NCBI GenBank assembly: GCA_024709425.1
Contig: JANJWS010000002.1
Span: 1-33,084 of the forward strand
Direction: 5' to 3'
Origin: Thiobacillus sp.
GTDB lineage: Bacteria; Pseudomonadota; Gammaproteobacteria; Burkholderiales; Thiobacillaceae
DNA length: 33,084 nt
Below, in pieces: positions 32,449 to 33,084 of this stretch; the stretch's first letter is position 1; each line of letters begins with the position of its first letter. The notes under the pieces were generated by a model that worked only from the letters and a program-made list of their open reading frames with translations, was not told the DNA's origin and did not search any database. A program made the translations under genes and the position numbers.

Positions 32449-33084
32449 TTACCTTGAGGTAGCGCCCGTCGGCCTCGCCGAGGTAGATGACTTCTTCCTG
32501 TTTGCCGAGCTGGCCAAGCACCTTGGCCTGAGCCTGCGCATCCTTGAGAAGTTTGACGCGGGGATGCGGACGACGAGGACGTCGCCGGCAGCGAGGCCGC
32601 TGGCGGCGGCGGGGGCCGGCGCGGCGGCCGCTTGCGGTGGGGCGGCCTCCGTCACCCGCTCGGGCTCGGCGATTTTGCGGGCTTCGAGGCGCTTGCGCAT
32701 GGGTTCGAAATGCGTGGCGGACCAGCCATTGAGAGTTTCGCTGCCGACGAAGATCATCGGCACGCCGCGCGCCTGGCGGGTGCGCAGAAGTTCGTCGAAC
32801 TCGGTGCGGGCGGCCGGGTCGCGCTCGATGTCCTTGAGGACGTATTGCACCTGCTTCTGGTTGAGATAGGCCAGCGCCCGGCGGCACTGCGGGCACCAGT
32901 CGGCGGAGTAGACGACGATGTTGTTGCCGTCCGGCAGCACGCCGCTTGCGCCAGCGCCGAGCCCGCTGAACGCTTTGGGGTCGACGGTGCCGGCGCTGGG
33001 GGTGGTGATGCTCTTGAAGGCTTCATTCACGCCGCGCCGGATCTGCTGGTTGACCTGGCCCTGGACGGCGTTGTTGAGGACGGA
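32449..33084 (-). CDS. Glutaredoxin-domain protein, partial (runs off the window) and probably frameshifted
   Basis: The frame is open to the right edge of the window, and the residues before the GTG at 33030 (SVLNNAVQGQVNQQIRRG) look coding, so the 5' end is missing. The glutaredoxin domain has an intact CPQC (VVYSADWCPQCRRAL), a GVPMIF cis-proline loop and the GW motif. A Pro/Ala linker follows. After VLVVRIP the frame degrades into a low-similarity tail ending at 32449, while another frame continues sensibly as KLLKDAQAQAKVLGQLGKQE and then IYLGEADGRYLKVR. One extra base in the GGGG run at 32560-32563 (CCCC on the coding strand) would join them. Thiol-disulfide exchange is expected; its partner is unknown. 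Confidence 0.7.
   Translation of the reverse strand, partial: SVLNNAVQGQVNQQIRRGVNEAFKSITTPSAGTVDPKAFSGLGAGASGVLPDGNNIVVYSADWCPQCRRALAYLNQKQVQYVLKDIERDPAARTEFDELLRTRQARGVPMIFVGSETLNGWSATHFEPMRKRLEARKIAEPERVTEAAPPQAAAAPAPAAASGLAAGDVLVVRIPASNFSRMRRLRPRCLASSANRKKSSTSARPTGATSR

Noticed and set aside
1-33084. CRISPR arrays, rRNA, tRNA genes or prophage
   Set aside because: No regularly spaced repeats, no tRNA cloverleaf pattern that I could recognise, and no phage structural or integrase genes were found on reading. The only repeats are the REP units and isolated palindromes.

Overview
The window reads as about 33 kb of GC-rich chromosome from a betaproteobacterium, most probably a sulfur-oxidising member of the Thiobacillus group. 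This rests on a qmoA-qmoB-hdrC-hdrB cluster, the tsaE-amiC-mutL block, bifunctional mnmC and queG. It is inferred from gene content, not from a database search. No rRNA, tRNA or CRISPR array was recognised.

Layout. 1-5.5 kb: peptide release factor 3 (prfC), then a Tat-exported substrate-binding protein overlapping a membrane GGDEF-EAL protein, probably a ligand sensor for cyclic di-GMP signalling. 5.5-14.4 kb: a phosphoribosyltransferase, a minus-strand ABC exporter (ATPase, FtsX permease, adaptor), and upstream of it an overlapping AmmeMemoRadiSam operon (Memo-AMMECR1 fusion, radical SAM enzyme, alpha/beta hydrolase). Next comes a single 151-aa gene of unknown function with a clear dyad-containing promoter and its own terminator. 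14.4-19.6 kb: a stand-alone LexA-C-like protein, then mutL, amiC and tsaE on the minus strand, with queG divergent from tsaE.

19.6-20.45 kb holds three tandem REP/BIME units, the middle one carrying an intact REP-associated tyrosine transposase (rayT) in its spacer. 20.5-24.9 kb: a short CDF transporter, murI, an OmpA-type lipoprotein, mnmC and a small conserved-looking gene. 25.0-26.3 kb: a CMD-Rieske fusion protein and a stand-alone CZB zinc protein. 26.3-31.5 kb: the qmoAB-hdrCB operon, expected to move electrons between APS reductase (not in this window) and an unidentified carrier. It lacks the membrane subunit QmoC. 31.5-32.1 kb is a gene-free leader region rich in inverted repeats. The window ends with a small ferredoxin-fold protein and a glutaredoxin-domain gene that is cut by the window edge and appears frameshifted.

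The most interesting items are the rayT gene nested inside one BIME unit, the Qmo complex with soluble HdrCB instead of QmoC next to an unusual Rieske fusion, the AmmeMemoRadiSam operon with a hydrolase and a dyad-spaced promoter, the IscR-like promoter of the 151-aa gene, and the binding-protein/GGDEF-EAL pair.
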